Assembly (NCBI GenBank): GCA_023091665.1
Contig: JALJCQ010000006.1
Span: 620,001-684,000, forward strand
Source: Pythium myriotylum
Taxonomy: Eukaryota > Oomycota > Peronosporomycetes > Pythiales > Pythiaceae
Length of the DNA: 64,000 bases
Reading direction: 5' to 3'
The notes under the pieces are model-generated. The model worked only from the letters and a program-made list of their open reading frames with translations, did no database searches and had not been told where the DNA came from. The translations under genes and the position numbers were made by a program. Numbering within the stretch: position 1 is the first letter of the stretch; each line of letters opens with the position of its first letter. Below, piece after piece: positions 33,122 to 44,295 of the stretch.

Positions 33122-35845
33122 TCATGCACAATCGGATGAGGTGCCTTCGGCGGCAACACCAACGCCGGGTTCCTGGAACGGTGGTTCTCGAGGTTGTCCT
33201 ACCAATATATCTACAATGAGGACATTGTGTTCGTACTGAGGAACTAATTCGCTCTTGAGGTCGTCACCAATCCGATATATATCTTGGACAACATCAAGTG
33301 TTCGTCCTTCTGCAAGTCTTTGGCCCCTTGAGAAGCCAGATGCGAGCTGACACAATCTTTTTGCAGAGGCACCTGAGTGCTCACGTGCCAGTTGATACAA
33401 TGCGCTTGAACGAGCATGCGCTCTGATATCTTGTTCAACCCGTGGCAATATCGCAAGCGATTGCAACGCTGAAGCAGCCCTCGCTCTTTCGCAATTGGAT
33501 CCATTCCAAAGCAGGTGGATGAGCTCGACCAAGGTGCCACCTCGATCTCCAATCGCCTCCTTGTTCACCGCATCTCCAATCGATAGCGCTGCAAGGGCCC
33601 CAGCACCAATCGCCTTGTCTAATTTCCTTTCGGACTCCATCAAGCTACAAGTATACCACAGGCCGAGTTCTTCAAGAATGACAGCTCGGCGATCTGGAGT
33701 GTCTGCAAGACTCCATAGCGCTGCAATAGCATCCGACTTATCACACTCGAGCTCGCTATCGCGGAGAAATCGACAAAGAGCCTTGATACCACCCGCTTGT
33801 TCGATGGCAGCCTTGGTCTCGTAGCTGCCTTGCGCAAAGTTCCGCAATGCAACAGCCGAATGCTCTCGCTCTTTTTCGTACGCCCATACCTCGCCATGCT
33901 CGACCAGTAGTACGAGCTGCTTGATACAGCCAGGGACTCCCAGCGCGGCGCGAAAGTTCGTATCAATCGAAAGATTGCGAAAGATTACACACAAATGCTC
34001 TCGCTCCATCGACGTCTCAGTCTTTTCCTCCAAGAGCTTGATAAGCGCTCCTGCCGCACCAGCTTTCCACATTTCTGCTCGTGCTGCGGGAACAGTCGAA
34101 AGGCTTGCAAGGGCCGCAATAGCTGTTCTGATCATGTCGTAAGTTGGTGATTTGCTCTTGATCCACGCTACCAGTGGCGACACGAGGCCAGCTTGAATGG
34201 CGGCAACCTTCGTACCATGGTTGAACTTGGTGACATAGTGCAAGAGATCAGCCGCGATAATTCTCTCATTAGCCGAACCGGACTGCAAGTGTGTTGCCAA
34301 CACAGGCACCAACCCAGCTTCAGCGAGGCTATTCTGAAAATCGGACTTCACAGTACCATACTCTCTCAACTGGATACTCAAAATCTTCAACGAAAGCGCA
34401 CGCAGTCTAATGCTGTCACAAGCAGCGGACCGAACGAGGGATCTAACCGGAAAAGCATCGAAGACGAACTGCCAAGTCTTGACTCCCTCCATCAGACACT
34501 CAAGGCCCAGACAAGCATAACCCCTCTGGTCCTTCGTGCCATTTTGCAAAAGCTGAACCATCCCGTGGGCAGCACCACCCACGCCAACTTCGACGGTATG
34601 ACCGGCTTGCGCAAGATGAGTCAGCGTTCCAAGTGCATGGGTCTTCAGTGACTCTGACTCTCGATTCATCAAATGCACCAACCAATTAATCGCACCTCCA
34701 TGGACGATTGGGGTCACATTCAAGTCTGGATCACCAGAGACTAAACAAAGAATCTTCACAGCACTATCAACAGCACCATCACACTCTGGATCCCTCACCA
34801 TCTCAACCACTGGAGCAATTCCTCCTGCTGCTACAATCGCTTGACGACCACCCGATGACCCCGCCAGAACACTCAACGTCCCCGCGATGTGACCCCTCCG
34901 ACACTTCGAACCTTCCGCCATCGCATTCACCAGGGGACCGACGCCATCCAACCCAACATACAACGCGAGGTTGAACAACACACCGCACGCGATCTCTTTC
35001 TGTCGATACGTCCCAATTGCGACTAAACCAATCAGCACTGACACGCCGTCAGCATTTGCGATGGTTTTCACGGAAGTGCCATCGAAGTGCGTCAGGTTGA
35101 GCAAAACACCAGCAGCGTGCTCCTTCAGAGCATCCGACGGGCTCTTGTCGATTAGTTCCACAAACATCGCTACGTCGTGTGGTCTCGCGCAGATTCGTTT
35201 GCACGTGGCTTCGTCCACCGTGAGGTTGCGTAGTGTTCGACAGGCGAACTCTCTTTGCCAGTCGCTTCCAGCGCCGGCGACTCGCACGAGGGATTGAACG
35301 ATATTGTGGGCACCGATCTCATATCTCATCTTCTTGTCGAGTGCGAGATAGCGCAGTTGTCGAAGCGCGAAATCCCGGTGGGCCTCGGTACCTTCACGCA
35401 CGAAGCCGGCAAGCTGGGACGTCGGCCAGCACCGTCGCGACTCTTCCACTACAGGAAACTCTGCGTTGCTTTTGATGTCTCCGCAGTCTCGAAACAGCTC
35501 GCGCGCCACGTCGTCCACCTCACTGTTTAAAGCCTGTAACTCGACCACCAACTTGCGCAGCTTGAGCCCTCGCGCCATCGAGGACAAACTGTCGGAGAGC
35601 CTCATCAACTCCACAAAACTCTCCACGATGCCCACATATCTCACCGCCGCGTCGCTCGTGCGCCAGCTCGCTGTGAACTCGAGGGTCGGCAGCTTGGGCA
35701 GCAGAAACACCAGCCGGTCGTAGAGCTGTCGCGACGGGACGCTGAGTCGCCGCATGCGATCGCAGAGGCTCGCAGCTGTGTCGAGCGCGCGCTCCATTTC
35801 GACGCGCAGCGCGCCCATGTTGACGTCGGCTAACGGCTTGGCCAT
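33122..35845 (-). CDS. Armadillo (ARM)-repeat protein, 907 residues
   Basis: One uninterrupted exon from ATG 35845. After an N-terminal helical region (about 1-125), ARM-type helix triplets run through most of the chain. Examples are 'FALRQLRYLALD', 'EHAAGVLLNLTHF', 'EIACGVLFNLALY', 'AIVAAGGIAPVVEMV', 'EHSAVALRNFAQGS' and 'AAIEQAGGIKALCRFL'. Proteins of this fold (Vac8/beta-catenin-like) are scaffolds for protein binding; the partner here is unknown. No catalytic domain, F-box or U-box is visible. The C-terminal 90 residues are not repetitive. A decayed copy lies just downstream. Unlike its neighbours it has no intron. Confidence 0.88.
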   Translation of the reverse strand: MAKPLADVNMGALRVEMERALDTAASLCDRMRRLSVPSRQLYDRLVFLLPKLPTLEFTASWRTSDAAVRYVGIVESFVELMRLSDSLSSMARGLKLRKLVVELQALNSEVDDVARELFRDCGDIKSNAEFPVVEESRRCWPTSQLAGFVREGTEAHRDFALRQLRYLALDKKMRYEIGAHNIVQSLVRVAGAGSDWQREFACRTLRNLTVDEATCKRICARPHDVAMFVELIDKSPSDALKEHAAGVLLNLTHFDGTSVKTIANADGVSVLIGLVAIGTYRQKEIACGVLFNLALYVGLDGVGPLVNAMAEGSKCRRGHIAGTLSVLAGSSGGRQAIVAAGGIAPVVEMVRDPECDGAVDSAVKILCLVSGDPDLNVTPIVHGGAINWLVHLMNRESESLKTHALGTLTHLAQAGHTVEVGVGGAAHGMVQLLQNGTKDQRGYACLGLECLMEGVKTWQFVFDAFPVRSLVRSAACDSIRLRALSLKILSIQLREYGTVKSDFQNSLAEAGLVPVLATHLQSGSANERIIAADLLHYVTKFNHGTKVAAIQAGLVSPLVAWIKSKSPTYDMIRTAIAALASLSTVPAARAEMWKAGAAGALIKLLEEKTETSMEREHLCVIFRNLSIDTNFRAALGVPGCIKQLVLLVEHGEVWAYEKEREHSAVALRNFAQGSYETKAAIEQAGGIKALCRFLRDSELECDKSDAIAALWSLADTPDRRAVILEELGLWYTCSLMESERKLDKAIGAGALAALSIGDAVNKEAIGDRGGTLVELIHLLWNGSNCERARAASALQSLAILPRVEQDIRAHARSSALYQLAREHSGASAKRLCQLASGFSRGQRLAEGRTLDVVQDIYRIGDDLKSELVPQYEHNVLIVDILVGQPREPPFQEPGVGVAAEGTSSDCA

Positions 35846-36308
35846 CGTCGTGAGTGGGGGGTCGAAATCGTCGAATGGACTGACGATCTCGAGTTCTGAA
35901 CACTTGGGTTTCTCACCGGCACCACTGTCTCCTCACCGTATCTCCCACGCCCCCCACACCGAGCTCACGCGATTGTGGGGGCAACATGCGTCACGTTGAT
36001 CAGGTGGGCGCTCGTCTCGCCGTCGACCGATCGCGCGGCCTCCGAGCCAGGAGATCCACATACGCGTATCGGCGTAGCGTCGCCGTGGGTGAAAAGCCCA
36101 CCCATCGGCCCATGGTCAAGAGAGCATGGCTGTCGTACCTTCCTTCCTTTCTTTAAGAATACAAACTCGTCAAACCATTTAACGCAGGGAAAGGCGTAAA
36201 CATGGCCACCAGAGTGATGGTCTCTCCCGCGCAATATGTATCGCTTTGGACGGGGGTTTCCCTCCCATGTCTCGCGTGGCCGACCGCCATTTCCATAACA
36301 ACGGCAAC
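35846..36308. other. Intergenic region between divergent ARM gene and C9
   Basis: About 460 bp separating two divergent start codons. No convincing gene. It presumably contains both promoters. Confidence 0.45.
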
Positions 36309-37705
36309 ATGGAGCCGACGCCGTGGCTCGCCGACGACCCGGAGCTGCTGCGCGCGGCGCTCGAGATCATCGAGACGTGGGACGACGGCGACGCGCTCGA
36401 GAGCGTCACGGTCGCGTCGCTCTCGTCGGACGCCACCGACAGCCCCCACGACGGCGAGGAGGACTCGGGCGACGACGGCAGTCTCGTCGTGACCATGCGA
36501 CTGCCGCCGTGGGAGGCCAAGCCAGTGCAGACGATCAAGCAAGCTGCCCCGAGAGAACTCAAGCCGTCGACGGTCGCGTCGACGCGCCACCGACGCCGAG
36601 AGGAGATCATCTTCCTGCGCGACAAAGTCAAGGAAATGGAGACGCAGCTCGCCGCGCTCGAGAAGGCCAAGCGCGACCAAGAGCGACGAGAAGGAGAAAT
36701 GAGCGAAAACGACCAAGCCATGACGGTCATGTGGCACGACATGGCGAACCGCCAGCAGCGTCTGCGGCAGAAATCGGAACTAGACCAGGCCAAGCTGAAG
36801 AAATTACTGGAGACACAGATGAAAGTGGCGCAAGGGTTGATGAAGTTGATGCAGAAAGCGAGACGCATTGAAGAAGACGAGGCATTTCCGAAGCCAAAGA
36901 GACACAAGATCGCCGGCGGTGTCCCGATTCTTCTCAGCGAGGAGGATCAGATTGAGCGCGTTGAAGTGATGTACCGAAACATTGATGCCGCATTCACCTT
37001 CCCCAAGTTCCACGACGGCACTATGAAGTTCGTGGACATCAAGGTCATAGATGAACATGAGGAAGAGGTCATCATTGAGTTCCGAGAGGCATGGACTGTA
37101 CCATTTGACGTGGATTGTGTCCTCGATGCGCTTTGGGAGTACACACTCAAGAAAAACAACGAGAAGTGGAACAGACCGGGCCTTTCAGCGGTAGGTGCTC
37201 CCACCGAGAACGCCAATATGGATTCGGTGAATTCTGACTTAAGCTCTCATTGTAGGAGTCCCGGATCACCTCCGAAGGGAATGCACTTGTCTCAAGGTTT
37301 GCAGCATCCACGACGTTGGGCGGTTTAACGGCAAACTACGATGGTCAAATTGTTGTGAAGAGATTTCTTGGAGGATCAGGGGGCGATCAGCCTTCGGCCA
37401 TCATCACAAGCATGAAGGCAGAGCCAAACCCAACTCGGCCCGGCGATATGGACGGCATGCACATGGAAGATGATTCATGGATTCGAGTCCGACCGTTTGA
37501 ATCACACAGGGACGAAGTTCGAAGCAGCCACGTGACACAAGTACAATGCAGCCAGCGGTTCCATATGCAGATTGACGAGAACGTAGCCAATGCAAAAGAG
37601 GCTGCAGGCGCAATTACTACCATGCTGCTAGACAAGCTGAAAGAGGACATGGAACTCAAGCACGACACCGTAGAAACTCTTCTGCTGCGGTCTCGAGCAA
37701 GGTGA
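36309..37705 (+). CDS. bZIP-like/START-like family protein C9 (first intron lost)
   Basis: Exons 36309-37190 and 37256-37705 (65-bp intron) give 443 residues. The second coil runs straight into the START-like domain through 'KARRIEEDEAFPKPKR', exactly where all intact block C relatives have intron 1, so that intron has been removed cleanly. N-terminus 'WLADDPELLRAALEIIETWDD', basic/zipper 'STRHRRREEIIFLRDKVKEMETQL', coil 'MWHDMANRQQRLRQKSELDQ', then 'FTFPKFHDGTMKFVDIKV' and 'AWTVPFDVDCVLDALWEYTL'. I chose the ATG at 36309 over an upstream in-frame start at 36246-36269 because the family helix follows it directly. Confidence 0.88.
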
Positions 37706-38021
37706 GGTGATTGCTGACAAGACAGTACAACGTGCGCGAGTACGTATGAGATAATCTTTCTAGTGGGTAATGCGTTTTCGTGTGTACGCCTGGGACAGAT
37801 TTGTCAAAGGGACAGCGAAAGAGCAGAGAGTTGTCTTTCTTCGGTCCAGAGCCGAAGAGACAGTAAAGACTCGTCACGATGATTGCGTGCGGGAGTGAAT
37901 GTCATCGGGCAAATCCCTCTGTTAATTGGTAACTAGATGGCACGCATGGTAGTCTCTAACGCAGGTGAATGTGGGCTCGAGTCGCAAGTGAACCGCGAGA
38001 GCTCCGTCAGAAGGCAAGACG
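37706..38021. other. Intergenic C9-C10
   Basis: About 315 bp between head-to-tail genes. Nothing recognisable. Confidence 0.5.
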
Positions 38022-39482
38022 ATGAGTTGGTTCGAAGAAGACCCGGAGCTCCTGCGCGCGGCGCTCGAGATCATCGAGTCGTGGGATGGCGAGAGCTCCG
38101 TGAACGGCGTGCCCGTGGTCTCGTCGCCGGCGACGGAGGAGACCGACAGCGCGAACGACGACAACGACGGAGAAGCCGGCAGCGAGGACGGCGGCGACGA
38201 CCTCAAAGGGTCACCGTCGCCCCTGCGGAAGCCCGCGGTGAGCATCACGACAACCCGAACGTCCACTGGGCGCAGCGACCCGACGCGTGAGCTCAAGCCC
38301 TCGACTGTGTCGTCGACCCGTCATAAACGCCGGGAAGAGATCATCTACCTACGCGACAAGGTCAAGGAGATGGAGAACCAACTCGCAACGCTACAGACTC
38401 AAAAGGCCGATGGAGGAGATGACATCATGACGATGAGAACGAACGGAGTCGATGCCGCGCTCGCGGTCATGTGGCAGGATATCGCGGGTCGTCAACAGAA
38501 ACTGCGCCAGAAGGCCGAGCTCGAGCAAGCCAAGTTGAAAGGACTATTGGAGACGCAAATGAAAGTCGCGAGGGGCCTTATCAAGCTCATGCAGAAGGCC
38601 AAACGCATCGAGGTATGCGCAGTTGGAAGACTAACTGTCGAGGATTACCACTAATGGCTTTTTTTTGAGCTGTGCAGGAAGACGAGTCATTCCCCACAGC
38701 TAAGAAGCCGAAGCTACCAATAAACGTGAGCATGGGTACAACCGAGGAAGAGCAAATTGCCCGGATCGAAGAAAACTATCAAGGAATTGAAGGCGCCTTT
38801 AGATTCTCGAAATTCCATGATAGCACCCTGAAGTTCATTGATGTGGAAGTGATGGATCGAAGCGACGATGAGGTCGTGATCGAGTTCCGAGACTCGTGGG
38901 CGCTTCCTTTCGACGTGACTGAAGTAATGGACGCGATGTGGACCTACATGGGGAGGAAAATGGACGAGAAAGTTTGCCCGGCAAAGTCGACAACTGTGAG
39001 TGTCCGTTGGCGCATTCCACGCTTTGCAGTGTGTTTGACGTTCTTTGAGTCAGGTTGTCAGCGTGGCTGAAAACATGTTTTCGGCCCATTTCACGGCCAC
39101 TGCAAATGTCGGTTCGCTGAAAGGGCGTTTTGATGGCAAGGCGATGAACAAGAGGTTCCCAGCGACACATGAAAGAGGCCCCGCGATTTTGTGGAATATG
39201 TTCTCGGAGCCTCATCCTGGGGCGATGGAGAATATGTTCATGCAAGAAGACGGATGGCTTCGCGTGCTTCCTGCGAGATCCCTCTCCAAGCAACCTGACA
39301 GCGAGGCTCTTGCTGTGGTTCAGTCAAACCGTCGATTCCGCCTCACGTTTGACTCGGAGGCATCCCCAACAAGCCGTCGCAACGCCGGTGTGCTGACCGA
39401 CTTTCTTCTTGACCAACTCACTCAAGAGATCCAGTTCAAACATGAGACTGTCGAAACTCTGCTTCTCAACACTCGGTCATAG
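38022..39482 (+). CDS. bZIP-like/START-like family protein C10
   Basis: Exons 38022-38612, 38678-38995 and 39054-39482 (introns 65 and 58 bp) give 445 residues. It is the nearest relative of C9 ('STRHKRREEIIYLRDKVKEMENQL', 'MWQDIAGRQQKLRQKAELEQ') but keeps intron 1, after 'KAKRIE', so the intron-loss event in C9 is younger than their split. The START-like part has 'FRFSKFHDSTLKFIDVEV' and 'SWALPFDVTEVMDAMWTYM'. Exon 3 carries a divergent mid-portion ('GPAILWNMFSEPHPGAMENM'). The last exon ends in the usual 'FKHETVETLLL' helix. Confidence 0.87.
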
Positions 39483-39917
39483 GCTAAGGGCAGTTTGGGT
39501 GGTGCCTGTATGAATATGGTGCATTCGTGGTCTATCTCCACTTCATATCCTAGGCACTGAAATGTCTACTATGGGTAAACAGGGATAGCAACGCTTCTGT
39601 ACAATAATGGACCTGGTCTCTTTCTGGATGCTGTAGTCACTTGATCATTCAAATCCTCAAATGAGGCCACAGGCTGGGAAAAGATACGCGCAGCCGACAT
39701 GTTTCCTGAGAAAAGTCTACGATCAAACGCAGTATTCCGTATCTGCTATCATGATCGTTTGCAGGAACATACAACATCCAGAGCGTTCCGAGTACTGAAC
39801 AATTCCTGATAAAACGATGCAGTATGGGACATATTCTGATTGGCTGAGGTGCTTTATCCGATTCTCAGCTCGGATATCGCTCAGCATTTGGAAGAACGAC
39901 AGCAAGGTACAAGCAGA
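39483..39917. other. Intergenic upstream of the V-ATPase D gene
   Basis: About 435 bp, lower in GC than the family genes. No open frame worth calling. Confidence 0.5.
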
Positions 39918-41140
39918 ATGGCGTCGCCAATGAAGGTACCTCCTACGCGGATGTAAGTCCAAATATTTACTTATTGCTGCGAGTTGTTGAACGTCAAATT
40001 AAATCGCTGTAGCCTTCAAAGTCAAGCATGCAAGCGCGAAGAAAGGTACAGTACCGCCAGGACGGACTGATTCGTTGTGGTTATTGCTTTGTCCCCACGC
40101 TGTACTATTTTATACGGTGAAGGCTTCGACCTACTGGAAAAGAAGGCCGCAGCACTAAAAGTACGACACCTTGCGCTATTGCAGGAGATCCGACAGGTAA
40201 CAAGTAAATGTAGTAACGCCTACTCCCTAGCTCTGATGACCAGATTCTTATTGTAGACAAAATATTTCATGGAGGCCGAAGTGTCTGCGGCATTCTTTTC
40301 TCTCTCGCAAGCTCAATATGCAGCAGGCAACTTCCACGCGTCATTGATGGAGTCTGTGTCGATAGCAGATTATCGAGTCGTGGACCGCGTCGATAATGTC
40401 GCTGGTGTTAAGCTACCGGCGTTTACTGGCGTGACTTCTGGTACCATGTCCTCTGAATTTGCTGGCCTCAGTGGTGGAGGTACGAAAATCCAAGCCTGTC
40501 GTGATAAGTTCCGTAGCTTGCTTTCCACATTGATCAAGCTAGCGTCTCTCCAGGTTTCTAGTCTTTGACGAACCTTATATGATCTGGTCGTTACTGAAAA
40601 CTCTCGCTGTACAGGCTTCATTCACTGCCCTCGATGAGGCCCTCAAGGTCACGAACCGCAGAGTCAACGCTCTAGACACCGTAGGCATTAAGAACGCTCC
40701 ATAATCTTCAAAGCAAGCATCTAAGCGAGCTTGGTATCAAGGTGACACTCCCTCAGCTAGAAGCAACGATCAAGAAAATCAACAACGATCTTCACGAGCT
40801 GGAGAATGAGGACTTCGTTCGGTGAGTTGTACAATCGACGCCTGCTACTGTAGGGAAGGCTTACGAAACGCTGCTGACCACTGACGATAGGATCAAGAAG
40901 GTACAAGCGAACAAAGACAAGGCCCGGAAGGAAGCTGAGACCCGTCAAGGTTCGCAGAGAGTTTCATCCGGCCGGTTTGTCTGTATGATACAGCTTGACA
41001 ATAATTGTCAAATTTTTGCAGGCAGTGACCAAGAAAAGAGACGCAACTTCAGCAACCCCGAAGGACACGCTGGTCAATATCCCAGTATCCTGGCCCAGTT
41101 CGAGTCCTCGGCCGACCCGGATGTGGTCTTCAGTCTGTGA
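39918..41140 (+). CDS. V-type proton ATPase subunit D, eight short exons
   Basis: Subunit D is part of the central rotor stalk of the vacuolar proton pump. Exons as read: 39918-39952, 40013-40045, 40123-40196, 40257-40553, 40615-40680, 40730-40821, 40891-40949 and 41022-41140 (about 257 residues). Conserved D-subunit segments in order are 'VPPTRM', 'AKKGFDLLEKKAAALK', 'LSQAQYAAGNF', 'VDNVAGVKLPAF', 'LDEALKVTNRRVNAL' and 'DLHELENEDFVRIKKVQ'. The C-terminus is 'ESSADPDVVFSL'. The exons sum to 775 nt, one too many. The excess lies at the first junction, where good GT and AG sites leave the frame off by one, so either that splice is unusual or the copy is defective. The other junctions keep frame, with one weak acceptor (GCGAG at 40729). 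Confidence 0.75.
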
Positions 41141-41764
41141 ACACTCCAAGCGATTGTCGTCTTTTGGAGGTCACGATGATACGAGTTCGCGAAAATGTCT
41201 CGTGAGTAATCTGATTGCACTGCTGACAAACGAGCCTCCGACAGTCTATTCGTGTAGAAGGGGAGTAACCCCACGCTCGGCAGACCTCAGACGATGACGG
41301 TTGATCGTGTCAAGCCAGACGAACGCGTGATTTGCCTGAGTCTGTCCATACCCCATCTATCATCGCCCCACTCGACCTTACTTAATTAAAACTCCCATGC
41401 CCAATCGAAAACTGCGTGTTTCAAGTCTTCATCTACTCATTTTATCCTCAATATCTGCAACGAGCTCCCTCAATTGGTCACGATCCGTGCTGGTCGCATT
41501 GCCCCACGCGAGATCCACCAAAATACTGTATGACGATCCTCCCTGCATGTATAACCACCACCACCACGTCGCCAAGCCGCCAGTAAACATCTCGTCTCGC
41601 TACTACCCTCTTTAAGTCAGTTTTTCAGTACCCTTCTTCCCAACCTCCTCCCAACTCCACTTACTCCTTTACGTTATTTCCTGGGTCTGAGTCCACGATG
41701 ATGACGCCTCCTGAGGCGGGCCACCATTCCCGCTGACCTGCCGACTCGAACGCCGTGGACGACC
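41141..41764. other. Intergenic V-ATPase D to block D
   Basis: About 620 bp. It contains a short CCA/CAC repeat near 41552-41567 and pyrimidine-rich stretches. No gene seen. Confidence 0.5.
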
Positions 41765-43230
41765 ATGGACGACGACGCGCCTTCTCTGCGTGCCGCGCTC
41801 TCGCTCATCGACGACTTGGAGCTCGACGTGCTCTTCGCGACCGACCTCCCGACCGACCACACGCCGCTCGCCGCCGACCGCCGCCGTCCAGCGCGGCGCC
41901 GCGCGGCCTCGACGCCGCTGCCCGTGACGCCCGGTCCCTACACCGGTCGCAACCGCCGCAAGCTCGAGATCCAGGCGCTGCGCCAGCAGGAGGCCGAGCT
42001 CGCGCGCCAGCTCGAGCAGGCCAAGGAGCTGCGCGCCGTGCTCGAAGACGCCGGCGACGACGACGACAGCGACGGCGGCAGCGGCTCGGAGCGCGCCGAG
42101 CTCAAGGCCGCGTGGGAAGACCTCGCGCAGCGACAGCGCGCGCAGCGAGAACAAGCCATGCAGGCCAACGAGTCGCTGCGCAGCGTCGTGGGCTTCCAGG
42201 CCAAGATCGCGCAGCAGCTGCTGGCCAAGACGCGCCGAGCGCTCGTGACGAACGTGAGTTGTGTGTGTGTTTTGAAAAGTGTTCAAAGCGTGGGATGCTG
42301 AATTTGGTTTGCTGGCGGACTGTGTAGGGCTTGCTACCGCAACAGCCGATCGACTCGGTAGAGTTCGACTGGCAGTCGCTGAGTGTCGAGGACCATCTTG
42401 CCGAGGTCGAGAGGATGTACGCAATGGCGTCGCAAAAGTTTTCGCGGCCATGTTTCTCGTCGGGCCGTCGGGACTTCCAGGACCTCAAGGTCGAGCAGGA
42501 TGAGGAGGAGAGCTATGTCGTGACGCTCGACGTCGCGATGATGCTGCCGTTCTCGCTAGAACGCGTGGCCGACGCGCTATGGCACCACACGACGCGCATG
42601 TCTTCCCACGAACGCATCTACCAGTTTAAAGACCTCGCCGTCGAGCCATCTTCGATGGTCTCGCTCTTTACTGCTGTATCGCTAGGAACCACTCCTGAAG
42701 GCTGCATGCAAGGGCAGATCGCAACGCGACGGTATAAGCCAAAAGAAGCCAGCGGGGTCGAGTGCATCATCTCGAAAATGGTCGCGGACGTGCTCAAGGT
42801 GGACGGCTATCCTTTTGTCTTCTATGGTGACGGTTTCCTGCGGTGCACGGAGATCCATCGGGGCATTCCATCCTCAGTGGAGGATGGTACCACGACGAGC
42901 CCATTGACTCAAGTCTTGTGGCATCGTCGTGTCCACGCCAAGGGCGACACCACCAAGACAGGGTCGTTATCGTACCTCTCGTCCGATTTGATTGCAGCCC
43001 GAATGAAAGACAACGCCAAGTTCAACCTGCAAACAGTGGAGAACCTTTTGTTGACTTCACAACGACGAAAGACACCCGGGTATATGGTTTTCGACTGTAG
43101 CCGTCGCAGTACGTTGCCCAACCCCATCGAAGTGGAGGGCGATGTAAAACTCGAACGGCATGGAACTCAAAAGGCCGAAGATGTAAAAGCACTCACCAGC
43201 GACGTCGAGCCCAACCCCGCGTCGCGATGA
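41765..43230 (+). CDS. bZIP-like/START-like family protein D1 (mixed intron pattern)
   Basis: Exons 41765-42253 and 42328-43230 (74-bp intron) give 463 residues. The START-like half resembles block A ('MMLPFSLERVADALWHHTTRM', 'YQFKDLAVEPSSMVSLFTAVS'), but the block A intron at 'QF' is missing. Instead there is an intron after the second coil ('LVTN'), the place used by block C. The N-terminus is short and Arg-rich ('RRRPARRRAAS'). The coil region has 'RNRRKLEIQALRQQEAELARQL', then 'WEDLAQRQRAQREQAMQANE'. About 50 extra residues follow the usual C-terminal helix ('NLQTVENLLL'). Confidence 0.85.
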
Positions 43231-44295
43231 GGCTGCGTAATGTGGATGAGTGCATTGTTTTCTACTATAGTACGTACTGTACCTGTCGGTTGTTCACTCT
43301 TTTGTTCGCTTTTCGAGTCCTTCCGGAATTCTCGGTTTTGTCGGACCGTAGGACTATCAGGTTGCATGAATGAATAAATCGAGGCACTTTGCACGATCAC
43401 GACATAAATCGGATACACACGAAACTATTCAAGCTTCCAGGCAACGAGGATGGGCTCCATCATGTCTCGCCAAGTCAAGGCACACCTGCATGGGTACAGT
43501 AGGATGAGCAGTGGGAGTGAATCCGCCCGATCGCGGTTCATATCCTCAGCCTCTCGCAGATTCGCGTCTGAATACTTGCCCAAAAAGAATGGGTAGGAAG
43601 GAATAGCAGGTTTTTCTCTAGCCATGGATCACGCCGTTTAACATTGCCGTCGCTCACAACAACCGACTGGCCACCTGAGACGGACGTCCGACAACAAACA
43701 ATTCGGCGGACAATCTGTGTTTTGTGGTTGTCTGAAACTTCCCACGTTGAGGGCACGACTGCAAGCAGACGCAGCTGAGTGTGCGGGAGACAAGACGAAT
43801 GCTTCGTCCATCCGCCGTGGAAATGACCGCCGCGTTGCAAGAACCAGGCGGTTTATAGCCACGGAGTTTGGCACAGTTCCTTCATGTCATGTGACGCTCA
43901 TTGGGACAGGATAGGATGAGTACAACGGATGGTGCTGATGAATCCTGGCGTCCACTAGGCCCACTTCTCATTGGCCATTGCACCTAGGATCCAGTCGTGG
44001 TGTTGCCACGTTCGCCAGATGCCTGCCACAATCCTTCTTCAAGAGGTCTCCAACCCTTGACACGTCGGCAACTGCATGAGCACTGGCGAGATGTCCCCAT
44101 ACTGTGCATAGCCTGGGATGCAAACTGCGTGTGTGCCGCATCCAGAAACCGTTTCACACAATGGGAAATCGTGGACGCGGGTTCTTCTGCTTCTTCTCAT
44201 TGCTGACCTGGAGACTCAGAACTGCTCTTGCTTTCTCTCATTCAGGACTTGCATATCTCTTACCTCTGTTGTCTTGACCCGGCGAACCTCAAGTA
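43231..44295. other. Intergenic block D to block E
   Basis: Just over 1 kb. A 66-codon minus-strand frame (43625-43425) starting 'MAREKPAIPSYPFFLGKYSD' has a natural-looking composition but no recognisable relative, so I leave it uncalled. Confidence 0.45.

Noticed and set aside
43425..43625. 66-codon minus-strand frame with natural-looking sequence
   Set aside because: Too short and without a recognisable relative, so not called as a gene.
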